Program-made: the position numbers and the translations under genes
Notes under the pieces: model-generated
Seen by the model: only the letters and a program-made list of their open reading frames with translations
Databases searched by the model: none
What the model was told of the DNA's origin: nothing
DNA from: Thermoplasmata archaeon
GTDB taxonomy: Archaea > Thermoplasmatota > Thermoplasmata > Thermoplasmatales > Thermoplasmataceae
Reading direction: 5' to 3'
DNA: 33,769 nt
NCBI GenBank assembly: GCA_021806345.1
Contig: JAJZXP010000027.1
Coordinates: 1-33,769, forward strand
Shown: piece after piece, positions 31,966 to 33,769 of the stretch
Position numbering within the stretch: the first letter of the stretch is position 1
Layout: each line of letters begins with the position of its first letter

Positions 31966-32994
31966 TTATTTAATATTTATTTTTTTGTTTATTTTAGTAG
32001 ATATCTCGTTGATTAGCCACCTTGCATTATTCATCACCCTGTCAAGGTTTTCCTTTCCCAGATCCTTCCCCTGTGACTTGGCGCTATCCAGCCATCCTTT
32101 GATATAGGCAGATGAATCATCCTTGAAATCAAATCCGAAATGTGCTCCAACCAGGTAAGTTGAAAGTTCAGCTTCCGATTCTGCCAGACCTCTGGGAAGA
32201 TCTTTCCTGTAAAGATGTTCCAGCCTTGCATGTGACATCTCATGAATCAAAGTGTGCAACACATTCACATCTTCCCCGGGTATTTTCATTACAACGATCT
32301 TCTGCCCTTCCCCTGAATGTGCAGTATACCCGCGTGCACCATTTAGTATGGATTCCTCTTCAACAGTATAATGATCCCTGGCAATCTTTTTCAGGGCGTT
32401 ATAAAGAGTTGTGGCCTTGACATCCTCCTCAACTGGTTTCATCTTTCCTGGAATACCCTGAGTCTGAGATATATCATACACCTTACCTGTTCCAAACACA
32501 TATGCTGTTCATGTCCTTCCCAGATTGAACTTCTCTCTTACTAACTGGTCTATGGCTTCATCGTCCAGGCCTTCATTCCTCTTTTTCTCAATGAAATCCT
32601 TGACTTTACCAGGACCAGCCTTTAATGGTATTCCCAATGGATACATTACCGATATTGGAGTAACACCGTCCTTCAATTCTCTTCCAAAGTATTTCCATTC
32701 ATTAGCGGATCTGACTATTGTAGCATCCTTGTTCTGCATATAGATCAAAAGGGAATTGAATCCTGAATAATCTCCAAGTGTGCCGCTGTACTTCTTCATC
32801 TGCAGAAGGAGCTGATCAACAGTTGAAACTTTGCTGATTTCACCCAGCATGTTCCAGGCCTGCTTCTCCAGCTCCGAGGGAGACTGTCCCACATCCCAGA
32901 CCTCTATCTCTCTTGGTTTCTTTTCTGTTTCAATCTTGATATGCTTGTTCTCATTCCCTTTCTTCTTTGTAATCCACTTTTGTACCATTTTCAA
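31966..32994 (-). pseudogene. ardC: ArdC-like anti-restriction protein with in-frame TGA
   Basis: One frame of about 342 codons interrupted by a TGA at 32509-32511. The N-terminal part (about 160 aa, with SGTLGDYSGFNSLLIYMQNK and EWKYFGRELKDG) matches the ArdC N-terminal DNA-binding domain. After the stop, FGTGKVYDISQTQG and the zinc-peptidase HEMSH (HExxH) with the acidic residues of EAELSTYLVG belong to the C-terminal metallopeptidase domain. ArdC proteins bind ssDNA and protect incoming plasmids from restriction. Start ATG 32988 or TTG 32994, coupled to the preceding gene. Either a nonsense mutation, a sequencing error, readthrough, or translation restart at GTG 32499. Confidence 0.75.
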
Positions 32995-33131
32995 TCACCT
33001 TTCTTGTGAGAATTTTCAGGATCCTTAAATTCGATTGGATCCACAATTATGGCCTTACCGTCCTTGAGCCATACCTGTCTTCCATACTTCTTCCTTGGTT
33101 TTATCCTGTATTTTTCATCTTCCTGATTCAT
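32991..33131 (-). CDS. Small 46-aa coupled protein
   Basis: MNQEDEKYRIKPRKKYGRQ, then VWLKDGKAIIVDPIEF and a basic end. GGAG lies 14 bases upstream of the ATG, and its TGA overlaps the TTG of the ArdC-like gene. Basic and strand-rich, of unknown function. The stretch 33132-33309 upstream carries no clear gene. Confidence 0.5.
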   Translation of the reverse strand: MNQEDEKYRIKPRKKYGRQVWLKDGKAIIVDPIEFKDPENSHKKGD

Positions 33132-33374
33132 ATTTTTTCAACTCCGGTATTTAAAGGGGGCAAAAATTGGCCAGACCGTACCCTCTGGAATCATGTGTAT
33201 ATAATAATAGGAGAGCAACGTCACTTCATGCCATTTTAACCTATTTTCTCCCAATTTCTCTAATCCAGTATATGTGGCATGGAAATGGCATATGCCCCTC
33301 CGCTTGGCATCACTTTTTCTTGTCATTTTTTCCATCTTTGTGTTCACCATCCTCTTTGCCATACTTTTCCTTTC

Positions 33375-33500
33375 CTAGATTTGCAGCCTTCTCTGCAGCA
33401 TCTGCATCAGTTCCTTCATTTCGGGAGTAATCTTTTCACCATTGCGGATCAGTTTCTCTGCCATTAGGTCGAAGATCTCCTCCTTTGTCATTCCTGGCAT
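33375..33500 (-). CDS. Possible 41-aa helical protein
   Basis: MPGMTKEEIFDLMAEKLIRN, then GEKITPEMKELMQMLQRRL. It is strongly amphipathic, as for a real small helical protein. It overlaps the 50-aa frame (33436-33588) by 65 bases in another frame. A restored fusion of both frames is also possible (see finding). Confidence 0.45.
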   Translation of the reverse strand: MPGMTKEEIFDLMAEKLIRNGEKITPEMKELMQMLQRRLQI

Positions 33501-33588
33501 TGTGTGGTGTTTCCCCGGGGAATTCCGATGCCTTGACCGGTAGATCGTATAAAAGTCTCATTCCTTCAGGTGTTTCGTTATCGCTCAT
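33436..33588 (-). CDS. Small 50-aa coupled protein
   Basis: MSDNETPEGMRLLYDLPVKA... with GGAGGAGAG just upstream of the ATG, which overlaps the stop of the preceding gene (ATGA). The second half is low in hydrophobics and may be out of frame; the first ~25 residues look genuine. The same frame continues after the TGA to 33310 with DADAAEKAANLGKEKYGKED, a plausible C-terminus. Confidence 0.45.
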   Translation of the reverse strand: MSDNETPEGMRLLYDLPVKASEFPGETPHNARNDKGGDLRPNGRETDPQW

Positions 33589-33767
33589 TCTCTCCTCCTG
33601 AGTATAAATCTCGGTATATTTAGAAGATAGGCAATGCTGATATTTGTCCTTTCATCGCTCATTGGTATTGTTCTCTGTAACTCCTCAAAAATTACTGCCA
33701 GCGGTGGAGATCTCTCTCCCTCATCCTCCTCTTCCTTATTTCCCTGGTACAAATGAGAAATGAACAC
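33585..33767 (-). CDS. Hypothetical protein, possibly cut by the window edge
   Basis: 60 aa from a GTG at 33767; the frame could begin further upstream outside the window. An acidic stretch (GNKEEEDEGER) is followed by a helical end (SIAYLLNIPRFILRRRE). Its stop overlaps the next ATG. No family is recognised. It continues the small coupled genes of this end. Confidence 0.4.
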   Translation of the reverse strand: MFISHLYQGNKEEEDEGERSPPLAVIFEELQRTIPMSDERTNISIAYLLNIPRFILRRRE

Positions 33768-33769
33768 AT

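Noticed and set aside
33138..33362. A 74-codon minus-strand frame near the right end
   Set aside because: Sense quality is poor after the first 20 residues, and the neighbouring frame ending at 33310 is more protein-like.
1..33769. CRISPR arrays and a second copy of the tRNA-Ser 3' end
   Set aside because: No regularly spaced repeats and no second GTTCGAATCCCTCTCC-like stretch were seen by eye.

Overview
The window looks archaeal and most likely comes from the Thermoplasmata (a Thermoplasmatales- or Cuniculiplasma-like acidophile). Supporting signs are leaderless-type starts 20-30 bases downstream of AT-rich TATA-like boxes, frequent TTG and GTG starts, ribbon-helix-helix, AbrB and winged-helix regulators, and pNOB8-like tRNA/integrase overlap. 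The taxon is an inference; no marker gene is present. The left edge is the 3' half of tRNA-Ser(GCT), and a tyrosine integrase reads into it from the right. No second copy of the tRNA 3' end is visible, so the far end of the integrated element must lie outside the window if it exists.

Layout. (1) 1-4.54 kb, minus strand: integrase plus about 14 very small, translationally coupled genes (zinc fingers, zinc ribbon, ribbon-helix-helix), typical of a plasmid or virus early operon. It is driven from a divergent promoter at 4542-4596 that carries a 13-base inverted repeat. (2) 4.6-11.9 kb, plus strand: a defence cassette of winged-helix regulator, RmuC, N4/N6 DNA methyltransferase, PLD-nuclease/SF2 helicase, a 61-aa protein, a DndD-like SMC ATPase with a CxxC hook, and a protein resembling Dnd-associated protein 4. 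It resembles the helicase-methylase-ATPase (Hma) type and Dnd restriction modules, but no sulfur-transfer genes are present. (3) 12.0-13.6 kb: a small membrane protein, a small unknown protein, and a nuclease with an HsdR-N-type fold. (4) 13.6-16.5 kb: a second winged-helix paralogue heading three or four unrecognised genes, a candidate unknown defence operon. (5) 16.5-18.7 kb: a membrane protein, a D12-class adenine methyltransferase divergent from a third winged-helix paralogue, and two small coupled genes.

(6) 18.7-23.6 kb: mixed cargo and decay. It holds a frameshifted gene, an unknown 317-aa protein, an AbrB-like protein, a rhomboid-like protease, the relic of a second D12 methyltransferase, and a membrane protein. 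(7) 23.6-27.6 kb: a large single-chain type IIG-like restriction-methylation enzyme split by a one-base frameshift, co-oriented and overlapping with a compact tyrosine recombinase whose upstream region carries repeated GTTAAGTT-like sites. (8) 27.7-29.3 kb: a DUF4145/HEPN-like protein and decayed genes. (9) 29.4-31.8 kb: an MFS transporter divergent from an isocitrate-lyase/PEP-mutase family enzyme, the only clearly metabolic genes. (10) 31.9-33.8 kb: an ArdC-like anti-restriction protein interrupted by an in-frame TGA, followed by small coupled genes like those at the left end.

Overall this is an integrated mobile element, or several nested ones, loaded with a defence island. At least four DNA methyltransferases or remnants, three nuclease systems, two recombinases and an anti-restriction gene occur within 33 kb. 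The methyltransferases and nucleases would mark and cut DNA. The three winged-helix paralogues probably each control one module. Several modules are decaying, which fits rapid turnover.
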